47,452 bases of DNA, from assembly GCA_028714475.1 (NCBI GenBank), contig JAQTNC010000006.1, forward strand, positions 1 to 47,452. The letters are read 5' to 3'. Shown here one piece after another: positions 31,629-41,031 of the stretch. The notes beneath the pieces are model-generated. The model was not told the DNA's origin. It worked only from the letters and a program-made list of their open reading frames with translations, and did not search any database. The translations under genes and the position numbers were made by a program. Numbering within the stretch: position 1 is the first letter of the stretch; the number at the start of each line of letters is the position of its first letter. Source of the DNA: Patescibacteria group bacterium. GTDB lineage: Bacteria > Patescibacteriota > Patescibacteriia > SG8-24.

Positions 31629-31653
31629 TATATTACCTGTTTCCATCCAAGAC

Positions 31654-32376
31654 TCACTTCCCCCTAAACACCCATCTCCACCACAAACCAACGATAGTGG
31701 TGAAGAAACGCGCCACCTCGCCCGGCGTGAGTTTTGACGTGCCAAAACGGCGAGCACGGAAGGTAATGGGCACTTCGACGACGCGCAAGCCGAGACGCTC
31801 GCAGTAAAAAGTCGCTTCCTCCTGAAAGGCGTAGCCGGTGCTGACCAAAGGCTGTTCGAGAAGCCGCGCGACGGCGGAAGACCGATAACAACGGAATCCG
31901 GCAGTGACGTCGTGGGTCTTGAGGCCGAGCGCGAACCGCGTCAGCGTCATCGCCGCCTGACTCATCAGGTTGCGGTGCGCCCCCCAGCCTTCCGTACCGC
32001 CGCCCGCGATGCGACGCGAGCCGATGGCCAAGTCCGCGCCAGCTTCGACCGCCCCGATGAGCGAACGCAGAACGGCTGGCTCGTGCTGGCCATCAGCATC
32101 CATTTCGCAAAGCGCCTCGTAGCCGCGATCGAGACCCCAACGGAAACCCTCGCGATAGGCGCTGCCGAGCCCTTGCTTGCCGGCGCGGTGCAACGCGAAA
32201 ACGCGGCCGTCGTACAGGGCGGCCAAACGATCCGCCACGGCGCCGGTGCCGTCCGGAGAGTTGTCGTCCACGACCAGCACGGCCAGTTCCGGCAAACCCA
32301 AGCCAAGCACCTGTTCCACGATGTTCTCCAGGTTCTCTTTCTCGTTATAGGTCGGGATGACAACCAGGGTTTTCAT
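31654..32376 (-). CDS. Polyprenol-phosphate mannose synthase-like GT2
   Basis: 240 aa from ATG 32376, 2 bp after the previous stop (a TTG at 32382 is an alternative). N-terminal TLVVIPTYNEKENLENIVEQVLG, VVDDNSPDGTG, LHRAGKQGLGSAYREGF and the DxD site CEMDADGQHEP, then IAGGGTEGWG and TAGFRCYR. This is the DPM1/Ppm1-type family that makes polyprenyl-P-mannose (or glucose) at the cytosolic membrane face, the donor for GT-C enzymes such as those encoded just upstream. No C-terminal TM domain. Confidence 0.9.
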   Translation of the reverse strand: MKTLVVIPTYNEKENLENIVEQVLGLGLPELAVLVVDDNSPDGTGAVADRLAALYDGRVFALHRAGKQGLGSAYREGFRWGLDRGYEALCEMDADGQHEPAVLRSLIGAVEAGADLAIGSRRIAGGGTEGWGAHRNLMSQAAMTLTRFALGLKTHDVTAGFRCYRSSAVARLLEQPLVSTGYAFQEEATFYCERLGLRVVEVPITFRARRFGTSKLTPGEVARFFTTIVGLWWRWVFRGK

Positions 32377-32378
32377 AT

Positions 32379-34097
32379 TCAATTAGTTTGTGTACCGAAT
32401 GTCGGTTCAACGACGAATACAGCATAGCTTCCTTTATTATATATCACCCGGAAGCCCATTTCATTTTCCGGACATTCTCCGCCGTTGGCATGCTCATTAG
32501 GCCCGCACCAGACATGCGTGATGCCCAATTCGCGCGCCCATCGCCACCGCCGCCCACGAAATGTCTCCGCGAAAAAGCCCTCTGCCTGCCGCGCCTTCCG
32601 GCCGAAATCAATCGTGTCTGCCCAATGACCGACAAAGACGCGGCGGTCGGCCCACCCGACGAGGCTGTTCCCGGAATTCGCCTTGGCCATGAAAACCGCG
32701 TCGCGGGGCGCGTTCTCGCTGACCCACCGCAGGGTATCGGCCTCCGCCCGACTCATGTAGAAGATCGGCGGCTGGTTGTCGCGGTAAGCGATGAGGTTCC
32801 GCGCGACGGCAAATGACGAAGACGGCAGGAACAGCAGGGCGAAGGCGGTCGCCAAAACCGAAAACGAAACCCATATTCCGGAGCGCGTGAACCAGCGCCG
32901 CCTGCACCAAGACAGCGCCGCGACGATGGCCGGCACCGCCAACGCCGTGAGCGGGAACTGTAGCCCCTCAACCAGCCGACGTTGAAAGGTGAAGGGGAAA
33001 TACAGCAGCAGAAACTGCACCACGACCCAAACGGCCAGAAAATCCCATTCTGACCGGGTCGCCGATTCACTGTGGCCTCCCGGCTGTCGCCGCGCCAATC
33101 GCCAGCCGAACGGCGCAAGAATAACGATGGCGCCCAGACCAATCGCATAATGCCACGGGGCGGGCGACAAACAGAGGTTCCCGGAAGTCATCTGCCAGCC
33201 GTTCGGCGCAAAGAGCGTCAAGTAGGACCGATAAGCGAACGCCGGCAAGGAAACCGCCACGAAAATCACGTACGCCACCGCCTGTCTCCAGCGCAACCGG
33301 CGAAACGCGGCCTGAAACGCGAGCCAAACCGCCGGCACGAAATACAGGGTCGGCGCGTGAAACGGGTGGAAGCTGACGAGGACGAGCGAACTCAAGCCGC
33401 CGCCTATGGCCCATCGCCAATCGTCCCGGCGCCAGGCATTAAGCAAACAAAGGAAGGCCAACAGCAAAAGGGCCAACGAGGCCACGAAATGCGGGCTGTA
33501 CAGCATCGAAAGGAAAGCGTTGCTCTCCGCCACCCACAAATCCACCGGCATCTCCATCCGGCTGCCGTATGAAGGTGCCGTCGGCAAGGGCAACAACGCG
33601 GCGTAGTACGTCCCGAAGCCGGAGCCGAACAGGAACAGCGCCAAGGCGCCAAGTCGCTCCCGGCTTGACGCGAAAAAGCGGCGGATGAACCGCCAAGCCA
33701 CGACCGCCAGCAAAACGATGAGCAAGGTGCGGGCAACATGAAACGCCAAAAGCGGCGAACCAATCAGTCGCGCCAACTGGCCGACCAGCCACCAAAGGAC
33801 GTTGAATGACGGCGTGATCGGCTCCATGGTGAACAGATTCTTGGTGAGCCATTCGCCAAACCGCGCCTGATCGATAAAGGAAAGGTAGGCGCTGAGGTCG
33901 CCGGGCGAGAAGACAGAGAGCCCTTTCCAGACCATCCCGCGGCGCACGCCGAGCCACCAACCGAAAACCGGCGACAAGGACGTAGTCACTATCGCCACCA
34001 CGGTCAAAACAGCGACGCCCACGGACTCAACGAATGAACGCCGCCGCTCACGCTTTCTTGACAGGATGTCCGACAGCTTCTGCCACATATGATTCAT
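32379..34097 (-). CDS. GT-C-like multi-pass membrane protein
   Basis: 572 aa with about twelve TM helices and an extracytoplasmic C-terminal part. The first outer loop contains GDLSAYLSFIDQARFGEWLTKNLFTMEP. It is a paralogue of the membrane part of the next gene upstream (compare SLVGWADRRVFVGHWADTIDF with DLVGWGNRRVFGGQRNETVNF, and ITHVWCGPNE with IDYVWCGDEE). Likely transfers a sugar from a polyprenyl-P donor to a surface acceptor; substrates unknown. The GT2 gene follows within 2 bp. Confidence 0.8.
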   Translation of the reverse strand: MNHMWQKLSDILSRKRERRRSFVESVGVAVLTVVAIVTTSLSPVFGWWLGVRRGMVWKGLSVFSPGDLSAYLSFIDQARFGEWLTKNLFTMEPITPSFNVLWWLVGQLARLIGSPLLAFHVARTLLIVLLAVVAWRFIRRFFASSRERLGALALFLFGSGFGTYYAALLPLPTAPSYGSRMEMPVDLWVAESNAFLSMLYSPHFVASLALLLLAFLCLLNAWRRDDWRWAIGGGLSSLVLVSFHPFHAPTLYFVPAVWLAFQAAFRRLRWRQAVAYVIFVAVSLPAFAYRSYLTLFAPNGWQMTSGNLCLSPAPWHYAIGLGAIVILAPFGWRLARRQPGGHSESATRSEWDFLAVWVVVQFLLLYFPFTFQRRLVEGLQFPLTALAVPAIVAALSWCRRRWFTRSGIWVSFSVLATAFALLFLPSSSFAVARNLIAYRDNQPPIFYMSRAEADTLRWVSENAPRDAVFMAKANSGNSLVGWADRRVFVGHWADTIDFGRKARQAEGFFAETFRGRRWRWARELGITHVWCGPNEHANGGECPENEMGFRVIYNKGSYAVFVVEPTFGTQTN

Positions 34098-34128
34098 GGC
34101 GTCACCGCTTGACGACGATTGGCCGCGT

Positions 34129-36528
34129 TCAAGGTGCGGCCGCCGACGAACAGCCGCTCACGCGATAAATGCTGATGCCGCCCGCGTCAAAAACCCTCTC
34201 GAAACCGGTGTCCTCCGGGCACTCGCCGACGGCGCGCTCCTCGTCGCCGCACCAGACGTAATCAATCCCCTGGCGGCAGGAGAAATCGTGCCGCCGCCCG
34301 GCGCTGATCGGCGCGTAAAAGGCCAGGGTCGCGTCCCATTTTTCGAAGAAATTGACCGTCTCGTTGCGCTGACCGCCGAAAACGCGGCGATTACCCCAGC
34401 CCACCAAATCGAGGCTGGATTCCGGACCGGCCATGAAGCGAGCGTTTTCCGGAGTGTTGATCCTGACCCAAGCGAGAGCGTAGATCGTGGCCGGTGCCTG
34501 ATAATATGTCTGAGTACGGTTGAAGACGTAGACTCCGATGTTGCGCGTAAGCGCGACGAAAGAGGCGGGCAAGAACACGAACACTGCGAGCAGCAGAAGC
34601 GCTTTCCGCCCCCACTTGTTCCAACGTTCGACATGCCAGCGCTTGAGCAAGGCGACGATGGCCGGCACGGAAAGGACCACCAACGGGAACTGGATGCCCT
34701 CAATCAGCCGCCGCTGGAACTGGAGCGGGAAATAGATGATGACCAGTTGGACGATGACCCAGACAAACAAGAAATCCCACTCGTCGCGACGGGCGGCTTT
34801 TTTCCGCGCGAGCCACCAGCCGAAGGGCGCGAAAAAGACCGTGAAACCGAGGCCGGCGAGCACGTGCCAGAAAGCCGGCGTGAGACAAAGGTTGCCGCTG
34901 GCCCACGCCCGCGCCAGGTCATTGCCGTGGGTCAAGTAATACTGGTAGGCCACGGCGGGCACTGACAGCAAGCCGAAAATGACGATGTTCACGAAAGCGT
35001 CGCGGGTGAGCCGACGCCGCGCGAGCTGGAGCACTACCCAAACGGCCAAGACGGCGTAGACGAGCGGCGCATTGAATGGGTGAAAGGAGAAAAGCAGGAG
35101 GCCGATGAGGCCCGCCCCCACTGCAGGTCGGCGTCGACCAGACTCCAATGCCCGCAACAACAGCCAGAAGATGATCAGCAGGAGCGCGAGCGACGCGACG
35201 AAGTGGGCGGAAAAAAGCATTGAGGCGAAAGCGTTCGACTCTGAGGCCCAAAGGTCAATCGGCACCTCGTACCGTCCGACGTTGGACTGATAATTTTCGA
35301 AAACAAACGGCAATAAGTACGGGCCAATGCCGGACCCGAACATGAACAAGGCCAAGGCAGGCAAGCGCAATTTTCGCTCCAGGAAACGCGCCATCAGGAC
35401 GTAAGCGGCGACCGCCAGCAGCGGAATCGTGAGCACCCGCGCCAAGTGATACGTCACGATGGGCGCGAGGCGCAAGAGCCCGCCGCACCAACCGACGACC
35501 AGCCAAAAAACGTGAAGGCGGTGGGCTAGCGGCTCAGCCGTGAAATAATCTTCATACAACCAGTGACCAGTGCCGGCCTGATGGATGTACGACAGGTAAA
35601 CGGCCATGTCCTGAGGAGAGAAGAATTGCGCCCCCTTCCAGACGAGGCCATTCGCATGTGCGAGCCAGGCGCCGGCGAGCGGCGGAATCGAGGTCACGAC
35701 CATGGCGGCCAAGGCCAGCCAAGCCACAGCGCGCCATTCGGCTGGGACGATGTCGTCATTTTCCGATGCGCCCACCGCAGGCACTGGCGATGCGCCATGC
35801 GTCGCCTTTTCCGAATGGCGCAACTCCCGACGCAAGGCCATCACTCGGCGACAGTATTCCGGAACCAAGCGCCAGACCGACACCTTGGATCGTCGCCCGG
35901 CTGTAGGCGCCTCGCGCCAAACCACCGGCACCTCGCGCACCGCGAAACCGGCCCGCTCGGCTCGAACCACGAACTCGCTGTCGAAAAACCAGCCGTTATC
36001 GCACGTCTGGGGCAGGACGGACGCCACGACTGGCGCGGCCGCCGCCTTGAATCCGCACGGCAAATCAACGACCTTGGTTCCCAAAGCCAGACGATGGAAA
36101 ACGCTGTAGCCCCATGACAGGCAACTGCGCCAAAACGACCTCTCCACTTTGGAGTCGCGATGAAAACGCGAACCGATCGCCACGCCGCCGCTTTGAAGCG
36201 CAGTCTGCACGATCTCCGGAAAGGAAGCGAGATCGGTCGCCAAATCCGTGTCCATGAAGGCGTAAACGTCGGCGGGATATGCCTGCCAGCCGGCACGGAT
36301 GGCCAGCCCCTTACCCTGTTTCTCAAGCCGCAAATAGCGGATGTTGCCGCGCTCCTTCGCCAAGACCCGGCCAATCTCGCCGGTCCGATCGATCGAGTCA
36401 TTATCCACGATGACGACGACCGTTTCCCAATCCGGCAAGGCGCTGGCGCAAAAATCCGCCACGCGTTCCGCGTTGGGCCGCAGGACTATCTCCTCATTGA
36501 GGGCGGGCAGGACGACGGTCAGTCGCAT
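34129..36528 (-). CDS. Fusion of GT2 glycosyltransferase and GT-C-like membrane protein
   Basis: 799 aa from ATG 36528, 7 bp after the upstream stop. Residues 1-235 are a GT2 of the dolichyl-phosphate glucosyltransferase type: LTVVLPALNEE, IVDNDSIDRTGEIG, LEKQGKGLAIRAGW, DxD in AFMDTDLATDLASF and DLPCGFKAA. From about 260 on there are about twelve TM helices with the loop FFSPQDMAVYLSYIHQAGTGHWLYEDYFTAEP and an outer C-terminal domain, as in the neighbouring paralogue. One chain therefore carries both the enzyme that charges the lipid carrier and a likely transferase that uses it. Rare architecture. Confidence 0.85.
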   Translation of the reverse strand: MRLTVVLPALNEEIVLRPNAERVADFCASALPDWETVVVIVDNDSIDRTGEIGRVLAKERGNIRYLRLEKQGKGLAIRAGWQAYPADVYAFMDTDLATDLASFPEIVQTALQSGGVAIGSRFHRDSKVERSFWRSCLSWGYSVFHRLALGTKVVDLPCGFKAAAAPVVASVLPQTCDNGWFFDSEFVVRAERAGFAVREVPVVWREAPTAGRRSKVSVWRLVPEYCRRVMALRRELRHSEKATHGASPVPAVGASENDDIVPAEWRAVAWLALAAMVVTSIPPLAGAWLAHANGLVWKGAQFFSPQDMAVYLSYIHQAGTGHWLYEDYFTAEPLAHRLHVFWLVVGWCGGLLRLAPIVTYHLARVLTIPLLAVAAYVLMARFLERKLRLPALALFMFGSGIGPYLLPFVFENYQSNVGRYEVPIDLWASESNAFASMLFSAHFVASLALLLIIFWLLLRALESGRRRPAVGAGLIGLLLFSFHPFNAPLVYAVLAVWVVLQLARRRLTRDAFVNIVIFGLLSVPAVAYQYYLTHGNDLARAWASGNLCLTPAFWHVLAGLGFTVFFAPFGWWLARKKAARRDEWDFLFVWVIVQLVIIYFPLQFQRRLIEGIQFPLVVLSVPAIVALLKRWHVERWNKWGRKALLLLAVFVFLPASFVALTRNIGVYVFNRTQTYYQAPATIYALAWVRINTPENARFMAGPESSLDLVGWGNRRVFGGQRNETVNFFEKWDATLAFYAPISAGRRHDFSCRQGIDYVWCGDEERAVGECPEDTGFERVFDAGGISIYRVSGCSSAAAP

Positions 36529-36535
36529 AGGGGCA

Positions 36536-38197
36536 TCAGGGCACAATCTGGAAGATGCTCGCCTCATCGTCGGCGTACATCAAACGGAAAGCCGGATCGG
36601 CCTCGACGTTGGCCAGCATTGCCGCGTGCGCGTCATCCTTCTCAATGACGACGAACCGCGAATCGAAGGAGTCGCGAATCACCTTGGCCAAACCGCTCCT
36701 AAGCCGTCCGGAGGTGATGTCGGCATACTGCTGCTGTTTCTGCCGATCGCGCCGATAAAGGAAAGTCGGATCCAAACCGCTCACGTAGCGGTGGCTGTCG
36801 TCCTGCAGGAACAGCACCGGAAAATCGTCCCATTCGCTGTGGAAGACAACCTCGCCCGCTGGCACGTTGGCGCGCAACCAATCGGCGACGCGCCCGTAAC
36901 TGGTCCACGCCATGCTTTTGTTCATGAAAAGCGAGCGGATGCCAAAGCCATCGCGAACGGCGAAAATCGGCGCCAGGATGAGCACGTAGACGAAAAGGAA
37001 CTTGGCCACGAAACGGCGCTTGTCGGAGTTGTCGTCGTCCGGCTCGTTGGTCGGACGGAAGAATGGCCAAACCAAGGTGATGAACAAGGCGTCGAACCAA
37101 AGCGCGAGCGGCGTGAAATACTCGATGTGGCGCCGGCTACGAAGCGAGAGCAAGAGAAATACCAGGGCCAGGAAAAATGCGGCCGCCAGCCGAACGAAAC
37201 GCTTGGGCTCGACGGCGACATCGGATCGCGGACGCCCCCAAAAAATGGCGGCGAGCAACATCACCGTGCCCACCGAAAAGCCGAGGAAAGCGACGCTCGT
37301 CTTCCCGAACAGCTCCGTCATCGTATACGGATACCATTCGGAACCGACGACCAAAACGCCTTGGTAACCGATGACGGCAATCTGCACGATCTGTTCCCAA
37401 TAGAAGGAAAGGTTGCGCGGGAAATACGGGTTGACGACGAGCCCGGCCGCGAGCCCGGCCGCGATGGCCAAGGCGTGGCGCGTTTCCGTCCAGCCACGCC
37501 AGCCAAGGCGACGGTCGCGCCAGAAGTCGCGCCAAGCGCTAGCCCATTTTCCTGCGACACCCGGCATCGACATCCGCTCCATGATGAACACCGCCAGCCT
37601 CGCCAACCAGAACGCGCCGGCAACAATGATCATGATGGGCCAACCGCCATAGGACCAGACGAACAGCCAAGCGAGAAGGAAGAGCCGCCGTGGGCGGTCG
37701 CGGCGAATGGCGAGCAGAGAGAGGAAGACCAGACAGACGGACAGGGCGGTGGCTTTGGCCAGGTTAAGACGGAAGATGAAACCGCCGGACGTGGCGAGCA
37801 GGAACGTGAACAGGGCCGGATAACGCACGCCCTCGGCCCGCATGAGCAGGTAGAAGCAGACGATGGCGGCGGCGGCCAACACGACCGTCGCAATCTTGGT
37901 GCCGAGCATGGTGCCGGCTGCGGCGATGAACGGCACCAACAGGAGGTGATAAAGATAATGATGGTCAGCGAACGACTGGGCGAGCGTCGTGAACGGCAGC
38001 CATGGGAAATGTCGAACGAGACCGAACCGCATCGTCAGCTCCCCCATCTTGGCGTGATAGAAGGAATCCGGATCAATGAAAGCCGGCTGCCACTGCAGAA
38101 TCGCGAAATACGCCACCGCCAGGGCGAAGACGGCGAGATACGGCAACAGCCGACATGACTTAATCCACTCGACCGAGCGGAAAACGTTCTTGAACAT
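36536..38197 (-). CDS. STT3-like / GT-C membrane glycosyltransferase
   Basis: 553 aa from ATG 38197; the track start at 38254 lies upstream of the -10. About eleven TM helices. The first outer loop has AFIDPDSFYHAKMGELTMRFGL, close to the catalytic DxD-type loop of STT3/AglB oligosaccharyltransferases, then FTTLAQSFADHHYLYHLLLVPF and NPYFPRN. The soluble C-terminal part (VADWLRANVPAGEVVFHSEWDDFPVLF, HRYVSGLDPTFLYRR) has no obvious WWDYG motif, so a general GT-C call is safer than oligosaccharyltransferase. Head of a four-gene glycosylation run. Confidence 0.8.
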   Translation of the reverse strand: MFKNVFRSVEWIKSCRLLPYLAVFALAVAYFAILQWQPAFIDPDSFYHAKMGELTMRFGLVRHFPWLPFTTLAQSFADHHYLYHLLLVPFIAAAGTMLGTKIATVVLAAAAIVCFYLLMRAEGVRYPALFTFLLATSGGFIFRLNLAKATALSVCLVFLSLLAIRRDRPRRLFLLAWLFVWSYGGWPIMIIVAGAFWLARLAVFIMERMSMPGVAGKWASAWRDFWRDRRLGWRGWTETRHALAIAAGLAAGLVVNPYFPRNLSFYWEQIVQIAVIGYQGVLVVGSEWYPYTMTELFGKTSVAFLGFSVGTVMLLAAIFWGRPRSDVAVEPKRFVRLAAAFFLALVFLLLSLRSRRHIEYFTPLALWFDALFITLVWPFFRPTNEPDDDNSDKRRFVAKFLFVYVLILAPIFAVRDGFGIRSLFMNKSMAWTSYGRVADWLRANVPAGEVVFHSEWDDFPVLFLQDDSHRYVSGLDPTFLYRRDRQKQQQYADITSGRLRSGLAKVIRDSFDSRFVVIEKDDAHAAMLANVEADPAFRLMYADDEASIFQIVP

Positions 38198-38203
38198 GGG
38201 AAA

Positions 38204-38212
38204 AGTATAGCA
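38204..38212 (-). promoter_or_regulatory. Extended -10 of the glycosylation operon
   Basis: Minus strand TGCTATACT, then six nt (TTTCCC) and the ATG at 38197. No SD, so a leaderless message is likely. Confidence 0.6.
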
Positions 38213-38272
38213 ATAATTCGGCGATATTTGGCAGTTGTTTCTGCCGTGGGACAAATGCGGTCGCCGACGCCA

Positions 38273-38301
38273 TCGACAAAATGCCGTAAATCAGCTATAA
38301 T
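38273..38301 (+). promoter_or_regulatory. Promoter of the C39-like peptidase gene
   Basis: TCGACA, 17-nt spacer, TATAAT, 12 nt before the ATG at 38314; leader of about 5 nt and no SD. Confidence 0.65.
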
Positions 38302-38313
38302 CAAAGAAATCTT

Positions 38314-39228
38314 ATGACCTCGAAAAAACAATTCCGAGCGGCAGCCTTGGCCGTCATTCTGCTGGTAGCCATGATTTTCAGCGCGGCTTGGCTGAACCGC
38401 CAGACCCTGCGTGATTTGGCTTATCGCTGGCAACAGCCCGCCCTGCCGGCGGCCATCGGCATTGAGGAGGCACAAAAATTATCCGCCACGGAGGCCGTGA
38501 AACAGACGACAACAGTAGCGACGGCCATATCGAAACCGGTGCCGGAAGAAAACATGGCTTCGGCCGGGAATGATAGTCCGGCTAATACCGTCGCCACTCC
38601 ACCCGCGACACCGTCGGCCGCGACCCAAACGCCACCCGCCGCCAACCAAATCGCGCCGACGCTCCCGAAGGAAATCAACATCAAGGTGCCGATGGTCTAT
38701 CAGGCGCCGTTCAGCGTCTGGGATGCCCTGCACGAGGATGCCTGCGAGGAGGCGGCGTTCCTCATGCTCAAGTGGTTCCGCGACGGCCGCACGAGCGTGA
38801 CGCGCGACGAGATGGAAACGGGCATCCAGCAGCTCGTGGCCTACGAGAACGGCATTGACTACGGCTTGAGCATCGACGCTGACCAGGCCGTGACCGTGAT
38901 GAAGAACGATCTGGGGCTCACGACCGCCCGCATCCTGCCGGTTTCTAACATTGAGGACGTCAAGCGCGAACTTGCCGCCGGTCGGCCGGTCATTTTGCCC
39001 GCCGCCGGTAAGGAACTCCACAACCCAAATTTCCGCAACGGCGGCCCGCTCTACCACATGCTCGTCGCCAAGGGCTACACCGCCAACGGAAAAATCATCA
39101 CCAACGATCCCGGCACACGGCTCGGCAAGGATTATCTCTACGCGGACAACGTGCTTTTCGACGCCATCCACGACTGGAACGGCGGCGACGTCGCCAACGG
39201 CCGGAAGGTGATGATCGTGGTGGATTAG
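38314..39228 (+). CDS. Membrane-anchored C39-like (papain-fold) peptidase
   Basis: 304 aa. Signal-anchor helix (AAALAVILLVAMIFSAAWL), a Thr/Ala/Pro-rich stalk to about residue 118, then the catalytic domain: VPMVYQAPFSVWDALHEDACEEAAFLM (nucleophile C144), LYHMLVAKGY (H248) and IITNDPGTRLGKDY (D265/N264). This is the peptidase_C39_2 pattern. It is not fused to an ABC exporter, so it is probably a cell-surface protease or hydrolase rather than a bacteriocin leader peptidase. Divergent from the glycosylation operon. Confidence 0.85.
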   Translation: MTSKKQFRAAALAVILLVAMIFSAAWLNRQTLRDLAYRWQQPALPAAIGIEEAQKLSATEAVKQTTTVATAISKPVPEENMASAGNDSPANTVATPPATPSAATQTPPAANQIAPTLPKEINIKVPMVYQAPFSVWDALHEDACEEAAFLMLKWFRDGRTSVTRDEMETGIQQLVAYENGIDYGLSIDADQAVTVMKNDLGLTTARILPVSNIEDVKRELAAGRPVILPAAGKELHNPNFRNGGPLYHMLVAKGYTANGKIITNDPGTRLGKDYLYADNVLFDAIHDWNGGDVANGRKVMIVVD

Positions 39229-39251
39229 GTTCTTGGTGCTAGGTTATAGTT

Positions 39252-39288
39252 TAATAATAAGGCCGCCCAAAAGGCGGCTTAACTATTA
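39252..39288. terminator. Bidirectional terminator
   Basis: TTAATAATAAGGCCGCC-caaaa-GGCGGCTTAACTATTAA, between the convergent peptidase and histidine kinase genes. Confidence 0.75.
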
Positions 39289-39317
39289 AATATAAACTAG
39301 AAACTAGTAGCTAGAAC

Positions 39318-40754
39318 CTACTCCGCCACCGGCAAGCTGAAACTGAATGTGCTGCCCTTGCCCGGCTCAGACTTGAAGGCCACGTCGCCGCCCATGCGCT
39401 GAATCAGTTCCTTGACGATGAAGAGCCCCAAGCCGGTGCCCGCTTGCGCGCGGACGGCAAAGTCCTCGGAACGCCAGAATTTCTCAAAGAGGCGTTTCTG
39501 GTCCTCAACGCTGATGCCGATGCCGGTGTCCTTGACGCTGGTCCAAAGGAGGCCGTCCTTCAGTTCGTGAGTGACGGTGATGGTGCCGCCAGTCAGGTTA
39601 TACTTCACGGCATTGCTCACCAGGTTCGAGAGGACCTCCTTCAGCTTGTCGGCGTCCGCCATCACGCGCGGCATGCCCGGCAACGGCTCGTAGCGCAAGG
39701 TCACGCCCTTCGTCACGGCGGCCGGACGCATCTCGTTCAAGAGCAGGACCGTCAGGTTGCCGATGTCCTGTGGGGCGACCTCGATTTTCAGCCGACCGGC
39801 TTCGGTGCGCGATACCTCAAGCAGGTCATCAACAAGGTGGAGCAGGCGGTCATTGGCTTCCTGCATCTTGGCGAGGTAACCGCGCAAAACCGGCTCGATG
39901 ACCAAACGTTTGTCCTCGAAGATGATGTCGAGCAGCAGGCGGATGGCCGTGACCGGGTTGCGCAGCTCATGGGCGGCCACGAAGACGAATTCGTTCTTGA
40001 GCTGGTCAACCCGCAAGCGATCGGATTGGTCGCTATACGACTCCATGATGACGCCGTCCCCGCCGTCCATCGCTTCGACGAGCCCATAGGTCACCTTGAC
40101 CGGCACCTCGCTGCCGTTCGGCCGGCGGAATCGGAACTGCCGCACGATTCGCTTGCTGCGCCGGAGAGCCGCCATGTCCAGCCGCGTGCCTTCCGCATCA
40201 GGCGGATAAAAAGCCGAGACTGGCTTGCCGACAATCTCGTCGGCGCGATAACCGGTGATGTCCTCGGCGGCGCGGTTGATCATCATGACCCGCCGCTCCA
40301 GGTCGGTGACGCACAGGCCATACGGCGAGTTGTTGACGATGGAACGGAAATAATCGCGGGCCTTGCGGACTTCCGTTTCGATGAGCTTGCGCACGCGCAC
40401 GTCCCGACCCAGGTAGAAGAGGCCGGTGACGGCGCCGCGACGCACGATGGCCGAAGCGACGAATTCATAATCCGCCAATCGGGCGCTACGCAGGCGAACC
40501 TTGGTCTGGAACTCGATGGAATGAGCCTGGCCAGCCAAAACGCGCCGCAGTCCGGCTGGCGGCTGCGGAAAAATCTTTTCCAAGGACCAACCGACCAGCT
40601 CGCGTCGCGCATAACCCAGCTCCTCGAGAGCGGCGCGATTGACGGCCAAAATGCGATGGGCGGCGTCGGTCACGAAGACCGCCTCCGGCATCTCGTCAAT
40701 CGGCTGGACGAAGTGTCGGTTGTTTTTGGGCGTTGTTTTCCTGATCGTGGCCAT
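39318..40754 (-). CDS. PAS-PAS sensor histidine kinase, soluble
   Basis: 478 aa with no TM helix. PAS 1 (about 16-125), PAS 2 (about 135-245; ITGYRADEIVGKPVSAF), HisKA with FVFVAAHELRNPVTAIRLLLD (phospho-acceptor H262), then the ATPase domain: N box LSNLVSNAVKYN, G1 VKDTGIGIS, F box LFEKFWR and G2 GTGLGLFIVKELI. Likely cytosolic sensor, since no membrane anchor is present. Last gene of an operon behind a KaiC-like ATPase and a KaiB/thioredoxin-fold protein, 10 bp after the latter. No response regulator in the window. Confidence 0.92.
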   Translation of the reverse strand: MATIRKTTPKNNRHFVQPIDEMPEAVFVTDAAHRILAVNRAALEELGYARRELVGWSLEKIFPQPPAGLRRVLAGQAHSIEFQTKVRLRSARLADYEFVASAIVRRGAVTGLFYLGRDVRVRKLIETEVRKARDYFRSIVNNSPYGLCVTDLERRVMMINRAAEDITGYRADEIVGKPVSAFYPPDAEGTRLDMAALRRSKRIVRQFRFRRPNGSEVPVKVTYGLVEAMDGGDGVIMESYSDQSDRLRVDQLKNEFVFVAAHELRNPVTAIRLLLDIIFEDKRLVIEPVLRGYLAKMQEANDRLLHLVDDLLEVSRTEAGRLKIEVAPQDIGNLTVLLLNEMRPAAVTKGVTLRYEPLPGMPRVMADADKLKEVLSNLVSNAVKYNLTGGTITVTHELKDGLLWTSVKDTGIGISVEDQKRLFEKFWRSEDFAVRAQAGTGLGLFIVKELIQRMGGDVAFKSEPGKGSTFSFSLPVAE

Positions 40755-40764
40755 AGTAGAATCG

Positions 40765-41025
40765 CTATCTCTTGCCTAACCCTTCCAGGCAGGAACGCAG
40801 GAAATCGGTGCCGGGCACGCCAACAAAACGCCGCTCGCCAATCACGACCGTCGGCAGGGCCTCGATGTTGAGTTTCTCGGCCAAATCCGGACGATCGCTG
40901 ATTTCCACGATATCCAAGTCCCCGCCGGCCGAAACGCAGGCCGACTCCACCTGTCGGCGCACGTAGTGGTACGTGGCCGATTCCCGGGAGACGAAGAGGA
41001 TGATGCGGTGTCGCACCGTCGCCAT
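40765..41025 (-). CDS. KaiB / thioredoxin-fold small protein without CxxC
   Basis: 86 aa. Opens with HRIILFVSRESATYHYVRRQVESAC, then LDIVEISDRPDLAEKLNIEALPTVVIGERRFVGVPG. The cis-Pro region (ALPTVVI) marks a thioredoxin fold. DIVEISDRPDLAEKLNIEALPTVVI also resembles the KaiB block [22 protein letters not shown] (from memory). The redox CxxC position reads SRES, so it is unlikely to be a reductase. Sits 6 bp after a KaiC-like gene and before a kinase, which favours a KaiB-like partner role; a degenerate glutaredoxin is the alternative. Confidence 0.65.
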   Translation of the reverse strand: MATVRHRIILFVSRESATYHYVRRQVESACVSAGGDLDIVEISDRPDLAEKLNIEALPTVVIGERRFVGVPGTDFLRSCLEGLGKR

Positions 41026-41031
41026 ATGTTT

